A DNA stretch of 64,000 nt from the NCBI RefSeq assembly GCF_019393635.1, contig NC_057863.1, forward strand, positions 645,152,660 through 645,216,659. The letters are read 5' to 3'. A program made the translations under genes and the position numbers. The notes beneath the pieces are model-generated. The model saw nothing but the letters and a program-made list of their open reading frames with translations. It did not search any database and was not told the DNA's origin. The stretch's first letter is position 1, and each line of letters opens with the position of its first letter. Shown in pieces: positions 29,801 to 39,878 of the stretch. The DNA is from Dromiciops gliroides (Eukaryota; Chordata; Mammalia; Microbiotheria; Microbiotheriidae).

Positions 29801-31959
29801 ATTTGGTTGCTAGGTTAAGACTCCTGGCTTTGCCTCAACTCCGGATGCACGACTTTGGGCAAATTCCTTCCCTTCTCCGGGCCAAGATTTCCTCACTTGT
29901 AAAAGGAGGGGATTGGACTAGCATCCCCAAGGTTCTAAAAGGAAGATTCTAACATGCAGGGCATTTATGATAACTCCTGTTGTTTTTCCCCCCCCATGAA
30001 TCCCACAAAGTGAAGGCACATTGGTTTTCAAGCCCGGTGAGACCCAGAAAGAGCTGCGCATTGGCATCATAGATGACGACATCTTTGAGGAAGATGAACA
30101 CTTCTTTGTCCGGCTGATGAACCTGCGGGTTGGAGATGCCCAGGGCATGTTCGAGCCAGATGGCGGTGGGAGGCCCAAGGGCCGGCTAGTATCCCCAGCC
30201 CTTGCCACAGTCACCATCCTGGATGACGACCACGCAGGCATCTTCACTTTCCAGGACAGGCGGCTGCATGTTAGCGAGTGCATGGGCACTGTGGATGTCC
30301 GAGTGATCCGCAGCTCAGGGGCCCGAGGGACTGTTCGACTGCCCTATCGCACAGTGGAGGGCACGGCTCGTGGTGGGGGTGTCCACTATGAGGATGCCTG
30401 CGGGGAGCTCGAGTTTGGAGACGACGAGACCATGTGAGGGACTGTGAGCTGATGGGGGAGAGGGGAGGGCTAAGAGACTCACACCCAGTGGACCAGAGGG
30501 GTGGTGTCCCTAGAGACAGGGCACATCCCCAGGGAGAAGGGGATATTTACAGAGAAATTGAGGCAAAGGCCCAGAGAGCATGACATTCCAGCTGGCTTTG
30601 TTCCAGGGGTGGAACAGGAGTCCTTGGGCAGGGGGGAAGGGGCCCCATGTGCCACTCTCATGCAGGGAGGGTTTTCTGGCTGGGGATGGGACATCAGCTC
30701 TCTTCCTTCTTCTTGTATCCTCTCTCCTAATTAGCCATGTTTGCCAATAGGCCCCATAGGGGGCCGGTGAGTGACTCACTACAGGCTGGGTTGGCAGAGG
30801 AATCGAGATGAAGAGGAGAAGAGGGGGGAGCAGGGAGGAACTGAGGAGAGCATTGGACCCCAGAAGGTTACAGATGGCCAGGGCTGGAGAGTGGTGGGAG
30901 AGAAAAGCCCAGGCCCTGGGTGGGCAGAGAATGTTTTCAGAACTGATGGCAGAGCAGGTGGGATGGAGGCTGGAATGGAAGGACTTCCTGAGGTAGATTC
31001 CCCAAACCTGGCCCCTTCTCCCCACTCTCTAAAGCCCCTAAATATAAATGTACAGATTTGGTCTGAATCTGAGGCTTCATTAATGTGGGAATTCCCAGTG
31101 TAGAAATGCCCTTCATTGATTTAGGTTAGCAACACATCTGGAACTTATAGCATTAGCTACCTAGATCACTGAAAGTTTGAGTCATTCAGCAGGCAAAATG
31201 TGTCAGAGGTAGCATTTGAACCCAAGTCTGCCTGACTTCAGGGCAGCCCTCTCTCCACTATTACAGGATGCCTCTCAAAAATGTCCAGCTCCGTGTACAC
31301 ACATGGAGAGAGGTCTAGAGGCAGAGACATGGGGTGAGACACAGAGACACATGAAAAATTCAGACACATTTACACATAAAGGGGCCTGGAGGTAGAGACA
31401 AGGGGAGAGACACAGGAATGCAGAGATAAGTGCCAGAGGGAGATATGTGAGGACAGAGCTACAGGGACATGGACACCCTGAGACAGGACAATCAGACATG
31501 TGTAAATATGCAGAGTGACATCGATGCCCATGGATACAGAGACCCATTAACAGTCATAAGAAGAATTCCTGTGTGAGCCTCTCTCCTCTTTTTCTCAATC
31601 TCTCTTTCTCCCCAGCTTTCTCTTTCTCCCTTCCTCTCTCCCTTTCTCTTTCCCTCATCTTTCTCTCTCCCATTCTCTTTCTTCCCATTTCTTTCTCCTT
31701 CCCTCTCTTTTCCTCTCTCTCCTTTCTCTTTTTTCTCCTTCCCTATTTCTCCTGCCTCTCTCATTCCTTCTTTTTTCCCTTTCTCCTTCCTCGTTTTCCT
31801 CTCTCCCCCTCCACTCTCTTCTCATCTCTCTTTCTCCTTACTTCTCTTTCCCTTTTTCTCCTTCCTTTCTCTCTTTCTTTCTCCTTCCCTATTTCTCCTG
31901 ACTGTCTTTCTTCTTCCTCTCTTTACCTTTTTATTTCTCTTTCTCCTCTCCCTCTCCAT

Positions 31960-32044
<85 letters not shown>

Positions 32045-32475
32045 ACAAGCACACACACATGAACATGATCACGCACACAGACTCCATCCATCATTTTCCA
32101 CCCTCGCACTGCCACCGAGGAAGCTGCCAGCCCTTGCCTTCTCTCCCTCCACCCTCCATTCCAAAGACAGAGATGGAGCTGGAGCCCTCCCAGCTGCTGC
32201 CTGAGCCTTCTGTTCATAGATCTGGGCAACAGAGCTTCATCCCCCATCCTCCCCCACCAAAATCACTGTGCACCAGGGCTCCTGTGTCACAGACAAGGTG
32301 GAGAGAGACATCGAGAGAGATACAGACAGAGGCAGAGACAGAGAGGGAGAATTTCATGGATACAGGGAGACACAGGGAGTGTCATTCTCGGGAAGCCAAG
32401 ATCTTGTCAAATTTCACACCTTTCTCCTGTTTCATGACCCTGCCCTTTCCTGTCCTCATTCAGCCTGGATGCATG

Positions 32476-32573
<98 letters not shown>

Positions 32574-35500
32574 TAAATGAAGGGGCAGCTAGGTGGCGCA
32601 GTAGAAAAAGCACTGGCCCTGGATTCAGGTGACATTTGACATTTCCTAGCTGTGTGACCCTGGGCAAGTCACTTAACCCTCATTGCCCTGCCAAAAAAAA
32701 AAGAAGAGAATAAATGAGAGTATAGGTGACCAAGATCTAAGAGGGGAGTCCAGGGACCTCGGTTTGGATCCATGTGCTGTCCCTTAATAGCTATGTGACG
32801 TCTCTGATCAATTACCTTTACCTCTTTGGACCACAGTTTCCTTTTCAGCAAAATGAGGGAGTTGGATTAGATTAGTTCCCCTTCAGCTCTGAGAATCCAA
32901 GCAGTTTCAGAAATCTGTATTCAGCACCTTGGAGAGCCCCTCCCAGACTTTAGAGTGATTTCTGGGGGTAGCTTTTCCTCCCACCTACAGGAGTTTAAAA
33001 TATATAGAAGGGAAAAGAGAAGGTGAGTGGGAAGCTGGGTATTGGAGTGGGGTGATGTGTGTGTATGTGCATGCACGAGCATGTATGTGCATACACATAT
33101 GCACACACAGCTCATGTGAATCTATGACAGTCGTGTGGATTGTGTCACAACTAAACTTTGTGTGTCCCTCAGCACAGGACTCTGAACAGAGTAGGCACTT
33201 AAATTTTAGTTGAATTAAACTCCACCAAATGGGTGTGCATACCCGTGCTATGTGATTCTGTAAGTGCTGTTTCTGGTGACAGTGTTGTTGAGTGTAATGT
33301 GGTGCGGTTGTGTGTTTTATGGTGCTCTGGTTCTTTGTGTTGTGTACCACTGTGATCCGGTGGCAAATGCGTGGCTGTATCTGTGTTATATGTGCGTCAC
33401 CATGGACTACAGTGTGCTTATTGTGTGACTGTGTTGGTGTCTACAAAGTCTACAAAGCACTTTTATAGACATTATCTCATTTAAGCCTTCTAATAACCCT
33501 GTGAGTACTACAGATGTTGTGCCCACTTTAAAGATGAAGAAACTGAGGCTTAAGAAGGGAATGTTTCATAGGATCATAGATATAGAGCCAGAAGGGACTT
33601 CAGAAGCCATTTAGTCTAACTTCTTCATTTTACGGATGGGAAAGTAAGGTGTTAAATGATTTGCCCAGGGTAACAAAATGGTCAGTTCATCAAAGCTGGA
33701 TGACCTGGAAGCTGGGTCTTTTGATTCTACAGTCAGCATTCTTTCCGTTGTATTACACTTGCCCAGGGTCACACAGCTAGTAAATTTTGGGTGTGGGACA
33801 CAAAGCTTTTAGGTGTCTGCTGACACTGTGCGCGTCATGATTTCCCCCGTAGCTTTTACTGTGTATTGAGCGGTTGTACGATATGGGGACAGTATGACAT
33901 GATTGAATGTTAATGTGTGTAATTATATTAGTTTTTGTGTTATGCAGTGAGGTGCCGGTGTTTTATGACACCATGTGTCTATTTTGTGTGTTTTGTGACA
34001 CTGTCAGTGATGTTCAGTTGGACACAGTGTCTGTACTTGTTGTGAGATTCTGTGTATGTGTGTGATGCCACTGTGTGAACTGCAGTGTTTGTGTTGGGGT
34101 CTATGACTGTGAGGCATCTTTCTCTCTGTTTCCCCCCTTCCCAAATCTGAGCCCAGTTCCCACAGTGATGGAGATGCTGAAAAACCAATTAGTTTCCAAT
34201 TAATCCCCATGCAACCCAGGAGCTATTAGGGGTGGATAAGAATCAGAATCTGAAGGCTTAGGAGGAAGCAGCTTGGAGAGAGTCCCTCAGGGCTGGACCA
34301 CAGGGAGTCCACCCTTTGTCGCTCTCCTTTCTCCAACCAGGAAGACTCTCCAAGTGAAGATAGTAGATGATGAGGAGTACGAGAAGAAGGACAACTTCTT
34401 CATCGAGCTGGGACAACCCCAGTGGCTGAAACGAGGGATCTCAGGTGGCTATGGCTGCTCCGGGGGGTCGGGGAGAGTCAAAGGGGCTGGGCCAGGAGAT
34501 GGCAGTGTTCAGTTTAGTAAATGAAGAAAGGTGTAGAGGGATCAGACCTGGGAGGGTGGATAAGGGGCATAGGTGTGGGTGGGCAGGGGTTTGGGGGGGG
34601 CATGGAGAATCAAGGATGGATGGGGATGGAAGTGGCCCTTAGGGGAAAGGGGCACAAGATAGGACCAAGGAAACAAGGGTAGGGTCCCTAGGCGCTGATC
34701 AGAATCATGGACAGTGTACAAAGCCCTGTTCTCTTCTGGGTAGAGTGGGTGGAATAGTGGATGGGTTAAAGGGGATGGGTGTTTGAGGAAATGGGATCAT
34801 CTCAAACAAGACCCAATTAACACCCTTTCCTTCTCTGTCTCTGTATCTCTTTTCAGCTCTCCTGCTCAATCAGGGTATGTAAGCTCTGGTGACAAAGGGC
34901 TGAGACTGCTGGGAGGGCAATATTGGGGCTGAGCTCTTTTTTCAGATTCTTGGAGGTGAGATTGTTTTTAAAGGTAAAATTGGGCTGGGATTAGAATTGG
35001 CACGTGGGCACGATTGGGGTAGGGTCATAGTTAGATTTAAGGTTTGTGCTCAGATGAATTGATTGACGATTAGGATGAATTTTGGGGTCAAGTTTAAGAT
35101 TGAGTAGGAAATTGAATCCAGGGTCCACTTTGGGGTCAAGCTTTGACTTAAATTTAGAGCTAAGATCAAATTTTGCCTTAGGATTCAGGATAAGTTAGGG
35201 TTGGTGTCTCAGCGACTGTCAAGAGTCAAGGTCAGATTAATGGTTAGGGTTTGGACTATATTCAAGGGGCAGCTAGGTGACTCTGTGGATAGAGCACTGG
35301 CCCTGGAGTCAGGAGGACCTGAGTTCAAATACAGCTTTAGACATTTACTAGCTGCATGACCCTGGGCAAGTCACTTAACTCTAATTGCCTCCCCCACTAA
35401 AAAAGGACTATATTCTAGGTTAATCTGAGCATGGATAGGATTTGGGGGGGGGGCAATGGGGGTTAAGTGACTTGCCCAGGGTCACACAGCTAGTAAGTTT

Positions 35501-38500
35501 CAAGTGTCTGAGGCCAGATTTGAACTCAGGTACTCCTGAATCCAGGGCCAGTGCTTTATCCACTGCACCACCTAGCTCCCCCAAATCATAGAATTTTGAT
35601 CATCAGGCTTGATTCGTGCAGCAACATCAAAGTCAGGATCAGGGTTAGGGTTGAGTAAACTTCATTTACCCCCTGGCTCCTCCCCCATCTTCCCCTCCAC
35701 TCCATAAGCTTTTTCTTGCTTCTTTTATGCGAGATACTTTGCCCCATTCCCTTTCCCTTAGGGTTAGGCTTGATACTGGTCTGAAGATGGCATTCAGGTC
35801 AGGCTTAGATTTAAGACATTTGTATTAAAGTTAGGTTTCAAATTTGATCTGGATTAAGGAAGGGGTCTTGTTTCAAGTTGAATGTGGTTTTGAAGTGAAG
35901 ATGCACCATTTTGTGGGAGGCTTGAGGTCAGCCTAGATCTAGAGTTCGCCTTCAGGTGAGCATCTGGGGATGATTTGAAATCTTAGCATGTGATGTAATA
36001 TTGTCTGGCTGGGGAGGTGAGCCACTCCCCCCTCCCAACTTTCCAAAAACCTTCCAAGTTGGAAAGAAGCCAGGAGTTGAGGATGGGACTCACTCTGGAA
36101 AGCCAGAGGAGCTCCCAAGGAGGAGAGGGCTCTGCGGGACAGGGAAGATCCAAAGGCTTTGGGGAGAGGTAGGGAGAGACTCTAGTAAGGGCCCTGAAGG
36201 CAAGAAAGAGTTGGGAGAGGTGGAGAGGCAGGAAAGAAAGAATGGAGCCTGGGACATTTGGGGACCATCCTAAAGGAACAGCAGAGGATATGTTGAGGCA
36301 ATCAGTTAATTAATTAATTAGTAATTGTTAATTACATAGCTGATCAAATTAATTAATAATGAATATATTAATGAGCTGGGAGGCTAAGGCTGGGCCTGGG
36401 CTGTTGTGGTCTGAAAGCCAGGCTGAGGGACTATCAAAGGTCTGTTCTGCTTCACCCCTCCTGGGGCCTGAAGCAGCCACGCCTTCCCAGAATCTAACCT
36501 TCATCCTTCACACTGCAACCGAATCCCCCACCCCTCCCTTCGACCTGTGCCTTAGGGGATGGAGACCGAAAACTGACTGCAGAAGAAGAGGAGGCCCGGA
36601 GAATTGCAGAGATGGGGAAGCCGGTCCTGGGTGAGAACTGCCGCCTCGAAGTCATCATCGAAGAATCTTATGATTTTAAGGTGATGGCTGCAGGGGATTG
36701 GAGCCTGGGGACATGGGGTGGAAGAGCAGGGAGTCCTGGGGATGAAGGGGTAGAGGAGCAAAGGATCCTGGAAGGGAGGCTACCTGGTGGCTGCCCTTTG
36801 ATCAGTACCATGGAGAGCGCCCACACTCACTCCCCTTCTGGTTGAAGCTGGAACTGGGGGGAGTGGGGGGTAGACTCGAGACTCGAGTTCTCAGAGACCG
36901 ACATGCTGCCTCCTTGCCCTCAGAACACAGTGGACAAGCTCATTAAGAAAACAAACTTGGCTCTGGTGATTGGTACTCACTCATGGAGGGAGCAGTTTCT
37001 AGAAGCCATCACCGTCAGTGCAGGTACCACTCCCCCCGCCCCCACTCCCCACTCCCCAAGATTAGGAAATGGATAGAAACATGTTGTTTTCTCCTTCTTT
37101 TTTTTGGTGAGGCAATTGGGGTTAAGTGACTTGCCCAGGGTCACATAGCTAGTAAGTGTCAAGGGTCTGAGGCCAGATTTGAACTCAGTTTCCCCTGAAT
37201 CCAGGGCCCGTGCTCTATCCACTGCGCCACCTAGCTGCCCCTTCTCCTTCCTTCTTGAAGAGGACCATGATATTGGGAGGTGATGTCATGACTTGCAGTG
37301 AATTGGATTTAAGTGAGGCAGGGCTATGCAAAGCCATCAACCTCACTCTCTCCTCCAGAGCCATCTGGGTCCACTGGCAAGATCAGGACAGCTGGGGATG
37401 GTTCTGGATGTTTGAGACAGTTGGGATTAAGTGACTTGCCCAGGGTCACACAGCTAGTAGTGTCAAGTGTCTGAGGCCAGATTTGAACTTGGTTCCTCCT
37501 GATTCCAGAACTTATGCTCTATCTGCTACACCACCTAGCTACCCCATAGAAATATGGAGAGAAGGGGAGGAGCGAGCGAGCGAGAGAGAGAGAGAGAGAG
37601 AGAGAAACAGGGAGAAAGAGAGAGACACAAAGACAGAGACAGACAGAGGTAGAGAGAGACAGAGACAGACAGAGAAGAGACACAGACACAGAGAAAAAGA
37701 GACAGAGAGAGAGGCAGAGAGACAGGGAGATACAGAGAGAGAAAGAGAGAGAGAGAGAGACTCAAGAAGATAGGGGGAGAAAGATAGGAAAGAGGGAGGG
37801 AAGACAGAAAAGAGAAAGGAAGAGTGAGAAAGAGTGGGGAGTCCAGATGCCTAGAGCCTAGCCCCAACTCTCTGTTTGATGTTGGGTCCAGACCTGTGTC
37901 TGGGCCTTGGTTTCTCTCTCTCCCTCTGTCTTTGAAATGAGGTGCTTGGCCTTGGTGGTGCACTCTTCTTGGATCTGACATTCTGTGAGTACAGACAGAT
38001 TAGGTGTGGGGGGTGGGGAGGCAGACCAGAGGGAGGGGCCAACAGTGAAATGGGGGGGGGGAGGCTCCTCGAGGACTGGAGTGTGGGGAGGGTCAAGAGC
38101 ACATGAGGAGGGGCTGGGCACCCCCAAGTTTCAGTTATTGGGGTAAGACCCCATGGATGCCTCAGGAGCATCAATGACATCTCTTCCTCTTCTTCCTCCC
38201 TATCCCCCCCCAGACCTCAGAATGGCAGTGTTGCCCCTCCCTCCCAGGGGACCAGAGAGCAGCAAGACCCCAGAGTGTCACCCTCTTCTAAATCCTCACC
38301 CTTGATCTCCTATTAGGAAGAAACTAGGACTGAGCCATGTGGAGATGAGAGAAAAGTTAGTTTCTAGGACCCCAGGAAAAAGGGTGTAAAACAAATCAAA
38401 GTAGCCAGACAGTAGAAACCAGCAATGGGGATTAAGAACCAGGGAATAGAGACCAGAAGAAATGACGTCTAATAGGTGCTCTTAGAAATGACATCCAGGG

Positions 38501-39878
38501 GTAGCTAGGTGTCGCAGTGGATAGAGCACCGGCCCTGGAATCAGGAGTACCTGAGTTCAAATCCGGCCTCAGATACTTAACACTTACTAGCTGTGTGACC
38601 TTGGGCAAGTCACTTAACCCTAATTGCCTCACTAAAAAAAAAAAAAAAGAAATGACATCCAGGAGAAAGAAGGGTGAGGGAGCCTCTAAAATGAGTCAGG
38701 GAGCACCCAGAAGACCAAGCCCACTGGCCCTGCCCTCTGATGAGGCTTGTCCTGTTGCATAGGGGATGAGGAAGAGGAGGAGGATGGGACGAGGGAAGAG
38801 CGGCTTCCCTCCTGCTTCGACTACGTGATGCACTTCCTGACTGTCTTCTGGAAGGTGCTTTTTGCTTGCGTCCCCCCAACTGAGTACTGCCATGGCTGGG
38901 CCTGCTTTGGAGTCTCCATCTTGGTCATTGGGCTCTTGACTGCCCTCATTGGTGACCTGGCTTCCCACTTTGGCTGCACAGTTGGCCTCAAGGACTCTGT
39001 TAACGCAGTGGTCTTTGTGGCCCTTGGGACGTCCATCCCAGGTACTAGGGTGAAGGGCAGAGAGGATGGGGGAGGGGCATGGGAGGGGGGCATGGAGGAG
39101 AGGAGGAAAACACTGAGGCCGACTGAGACTGAGACAGACACAGAGAGATACTGAAGGGGGCAGAGACTGAGAGACAGGAGAGAGAGGGGCCGAGGAGGAA
39201 AGGACTAAGGGAGACAGACTGAGAGAGTCTGAAAGTAGAGAGAAATGGGTGGTCGGTCAGGAAGAGGGAGAGAAAAGAGATGGAGACAGAGGAAAAAACA
39301 GAAGAAGGGACTGACAGAGTCTGAGATGGGGAGACCGAGAGGCAGACACCCAGAGGGAGACAAAGGGAGAGGACAAAGGGGACCTGGGGAGACCCAGAAG
39401 CCCAAAGGGAGAGGCTTTGGCAGAGACAAGAGCAGGGCTGGGGAGGAAGTTGGGTTGCCTTGGGAGGCCTGACAGCCTCTCCCCCGGCCCTCCCCCGACA
39501 GACACGTTTGCCAGCAAGGTGGCGGCCCTGCAGGACCAGTGCGCTGACGCTTCCATCGGCAACGTGACTGGATCCAACGCTGTGAACGTCTTCCTGGGCC
39601 TGGGCGTAGCCTGGTCGGTGGCCGCTGTCTACTGGGCGGCCCAGGGCCGGGCCTTTGAGGTGCAGGCTGGAGCCCTGGCCTTCTCCGTCACACTCTTCAC
39701 CATCTTTGCTTTTGTGGCCGTCTCCGTGCTGCTGTACCGCCGGCGGCCCCACATTGGGGGCGAGCTGGGGGGGCCCCGGGGGCCCAAACTGGCCACAACA
39801 GCCCTCTTCCTGGGCCTCTGGCTGCTCTACATCCTCTTTGCCAGCCTGGAGGCCTACTGCCACATCAGAGGCTTCTAG
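26150..39878 (+). CDS. SLC8A2: Sodium/calcium exchanger 2 (NCX2)
   Basis: NCX2 is a plasma-membrane antiporter (3 Na+ in, 1 Ca2+ out) found mainly in neurons and glia. Nine coding exons in continuous phase give 922 residues (human 921). In order: signal peptide 1-20 (ALLAGVAPCSG); a glycosylation sequon NAS at 36; the first transmembrane set with alpha-1 repeat (GSSAPE at 127-132); XIP autoinhibitory segment RLLFYKYVYKRYR at 249-261; a long cytosolic loop with two Calx-beta domains, CBD1 (DDDIFEEDE, 469-477) and CBD2 (from DDDHAGIF, 519-526; DDEEYE, 598-603); then the second set with alpha-2 repeat (GTSIPD 793-798, NVTGSNAVNV 818-827). The start is the ATG at 26150, which alone gives a signal peptide; the open frame upstream is 5'UTR/intron. 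Only one exon of the NCX1 A/B type was found. All ion-site motifs look intact. Confidence 0.97.
26825..27838. other. SLC8A2 intron; no repeat recognised in left half
   Basis: Holds the candidate cassette exon (26970-26999). The right half (27460-27730) is purine-rich (GAGAGAGACCGACAAGGAGA). Confidence 0.5.
26970..26999 (+). other. SLC8A2: Candidate 30-nt cassette exon of SLC8A2
   Basis: Between two phase-0 coding exons lies GATTCT...GTCCAA, bounded by a pyrimidine-rich acceptor (GACTCTATAG) and donor GTAAGC. It reads DSDIYLKVVQ without a stop and would add 10 residues to the outer loop between VVQ and VWE. Not known from the NCX family; may be chance. Confidence 0.3.
27839..28506 (+). CDS. 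SLC8A2: SLC8A2 coding exon 2
   Basis: Residues 226-447: VWEALLTLVFFPVCVVFAW, XIP segment, start of the cytosolic loop and CBD1 (FFEPSLYHCLENCGSV, STFYVDYRTEDGSAKAGSDY). Acceptor CCCCAG, donor GTGAGA. Confidence 0.96.
28507..30010. other. SLC8A2 intron
   Basis: A minus-strand MIR/MAR1-like piece lies at about 28970-29115 (AATTTGAACCCGTCTCTTCC). The rest is unassigned. Confidence 0.5.
30011..30433 (+). CDS. SLC8A2: SLC8A2 coding exon 3
   Basis: Residues 448-588: rest of CBD1 with its Ca2+-binding acidic loop, then the start of CBD2 to ELEFGDDET. Acceptor CACAAAG (weak), donor GTGAGG. Confidence 0.96.
31150..31275 (-). repeat. MIR fragment
   Basis: GTAGCATTTGAACCCAAGTC and ACTTCAGGGCAGCCCTCTCT on the minus MIR orientation, in an SLC8A2 intron. 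Confidence 0.6.
31580..32060 (+). repeat. Pyrimidine tract ending in (TC)n(AC)n
   Basis: About 390 bp of C/T-rich DNA, then (TC)n 31972-32020 joined to (AC)n 32021-32047. Confidence 0.95.
32479..32572 (+). repeat. Composite (GT)n(GA)n microsatellite
   Basis: (GT)n 32479-32508 then (GA)n 32511-32572, the reverse complement type of the tract at 31972-32047. Confidence 0.95.
32581..32704 (+). repeat. WSINE1-type SINE with internal deletion
   Basis: Copy lacking the B-box part (about 28 bp), flanked by a 13-bp duplication AGAGAATAAATGA (32568-32580 and 32705-32717). It inserted at the end of the GA tract. Confidence 0.93.
32735..32900 (+). repeat. MIR fragment
   Basis: GGGACCTCGGTTTGGATCCA, TAATAGCTATGTGACGTCTC and ACCACAGTTTCCTTTTCAGC; degraded. 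Confidence 0.6.
33460..33800. repeat. MIR-family cluster
   Basis: TTTATAGACATTATCTCATT, GAAGAAACTGAGGCTTAAGA and CCCAGGGTCACACAGCTAGT are MIR-type blocks. Flanking DNA (33050-33440, 33810-34120) is T/G-rich. Confidence 0.6.
34341..34444 (+). CDS. SLC8A2: SLC8A2 coding exon 4 (NCX A/B-type exon)
   Basis: Encodes KTLQVKIVDDEEYEKKDNFF then IELGQPQWLKRGIS, the CBD2 segment that in NCX1 comes as mutually exclusive exons A and B. Acceptor AACCAG, donor GTGGCT. Confidence 0.96.
34857..34874 (+). CDS. SLC8A2: SLC8A2 coding exon 5, 18-nt microexon
   Basis: Encodes ALLLNQ plus one base of Gly, exactly as in the mammalian protein; acceptor TTTTCAG, donor GTATGT. It corresponds to the small exon C type of the NCX genes. 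Confidence 0.93.
35264..35405 (+). repeat. WSINE1-type SINE
   Basis: SLC8A2 intron after the microexon; 11-bp duplication GGACTATATTC (35253-35263 and 35406-35416). Confidence 0.93.
35444..35582 (-). repeat. WSINE1-type SINE
   Basis: Minus copy 40 bp from the previous plus copy, so the two face each other and could pair in the pre-mRNA. Confidence 0.9.
35650..35765 (-). repeat. L1 fragment (inter-ORF type)
   Basis: CCTCCACTCCATAAGCTTTT and CTTGCTTCTTTTATGCGAGA match the L1 segment also seen at 48430-48490; short piece. Confidence 0.55.
36556..36680 (+). CDS. SLC8A2: SLC8A2 coding exon 6
   Basis: Encodes GDGDRKLTAEEEEARRIAEM through EVIIEESYDFK; acceptor CCTTAG, donor GTGATG. Confidence 0.96.
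36924..37023 (+). CDS. SLC8A2: SLC8A2 coding exon 7
   Basis: Encodes NTVDKLIKKTNLALVIGTHS then WREQFLEAITVSA; acceptor CCTCAG, donor GTACCA. Confidence 0.96.
37098..37241 (-). repeat. WSINE1-type SINE
   Basis: SLC8A2 intron 7; duplication TTCTCCTTC (37089-37097 and 37242-37250). Confidence 0.93.
37255..37545 (-). repeat. Compound SINE-like unit
   Basis: 37255-37410 carries another marsupial repeat (GGAGGTGATGTCATGACTTG, GAATTGGATTTAAGTGAGGC) joined directly to a WSINE1-like body at 37411-37545. Confidence 0.6.
37565..37830 (+). repeat. Purine-rich (GA)n/(GACA)n tract
   Basis: GAGAGAGAGAGA and GAGACAGAGACAGACAGAG blocks, SLC8A2 intron 7. Confidence 0.9.
38500..38647 (+). repeat. WSINE1-type SINE
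   Basis: Perfect 16-bp duplication AGAAATGACATCCAGG (38484-38499 and 38648-38663); 115 bp before SLC8A2 exon 8. Confidence 0.95.
38763..39041 (+). CDS. SLC8A2: SLC8A2 coding exon 8
   Basis: Encodes GDEEEEEDGTREERLPSCFD through the TM6/TM7 helices to the alpha-2 start VALGTSIP; acceptor TTGCATAG (weak pyrimidine tract), donor GTACTA. Confidence 0.96.
39042..39501. other. SLC8A2 last intron, purine-rich
   Basis: Mostly G/A with GAGACAGA-type words; no gene or interspersed repeat seen. Confidence 0.6.
39502..39878 (+). CDS. SLC8A2: SLC8A2 last coding exon
   Basis: Encodes DTFASKVAALQDQCADASIG through the last membrane helices to EAYCHIRGF and TAG at 39876-39878; acceptor CGACAG. Confidence 0.97.

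Noticed and set aside
31573-32580. 335-codon open frame
   Set aside because: Composed of simple-repeat translations (SLSLSL, HTHTHT, ERERER); low complexity only.
32581-32704. tRNA-like A and B boxes as a tRNA gene
   Set aside because: The boxes belong to SINE heads; no cloverleaf with a usable anticodon arm is present in any copy I inspected.
30434-34340. Search for a second, mutually exclusive CBD2 exon (NCX1 A/B style)
   Set aside because: No second DDEEYEK-like reading was found in this intron; NCX2 seems to have only one such exon.
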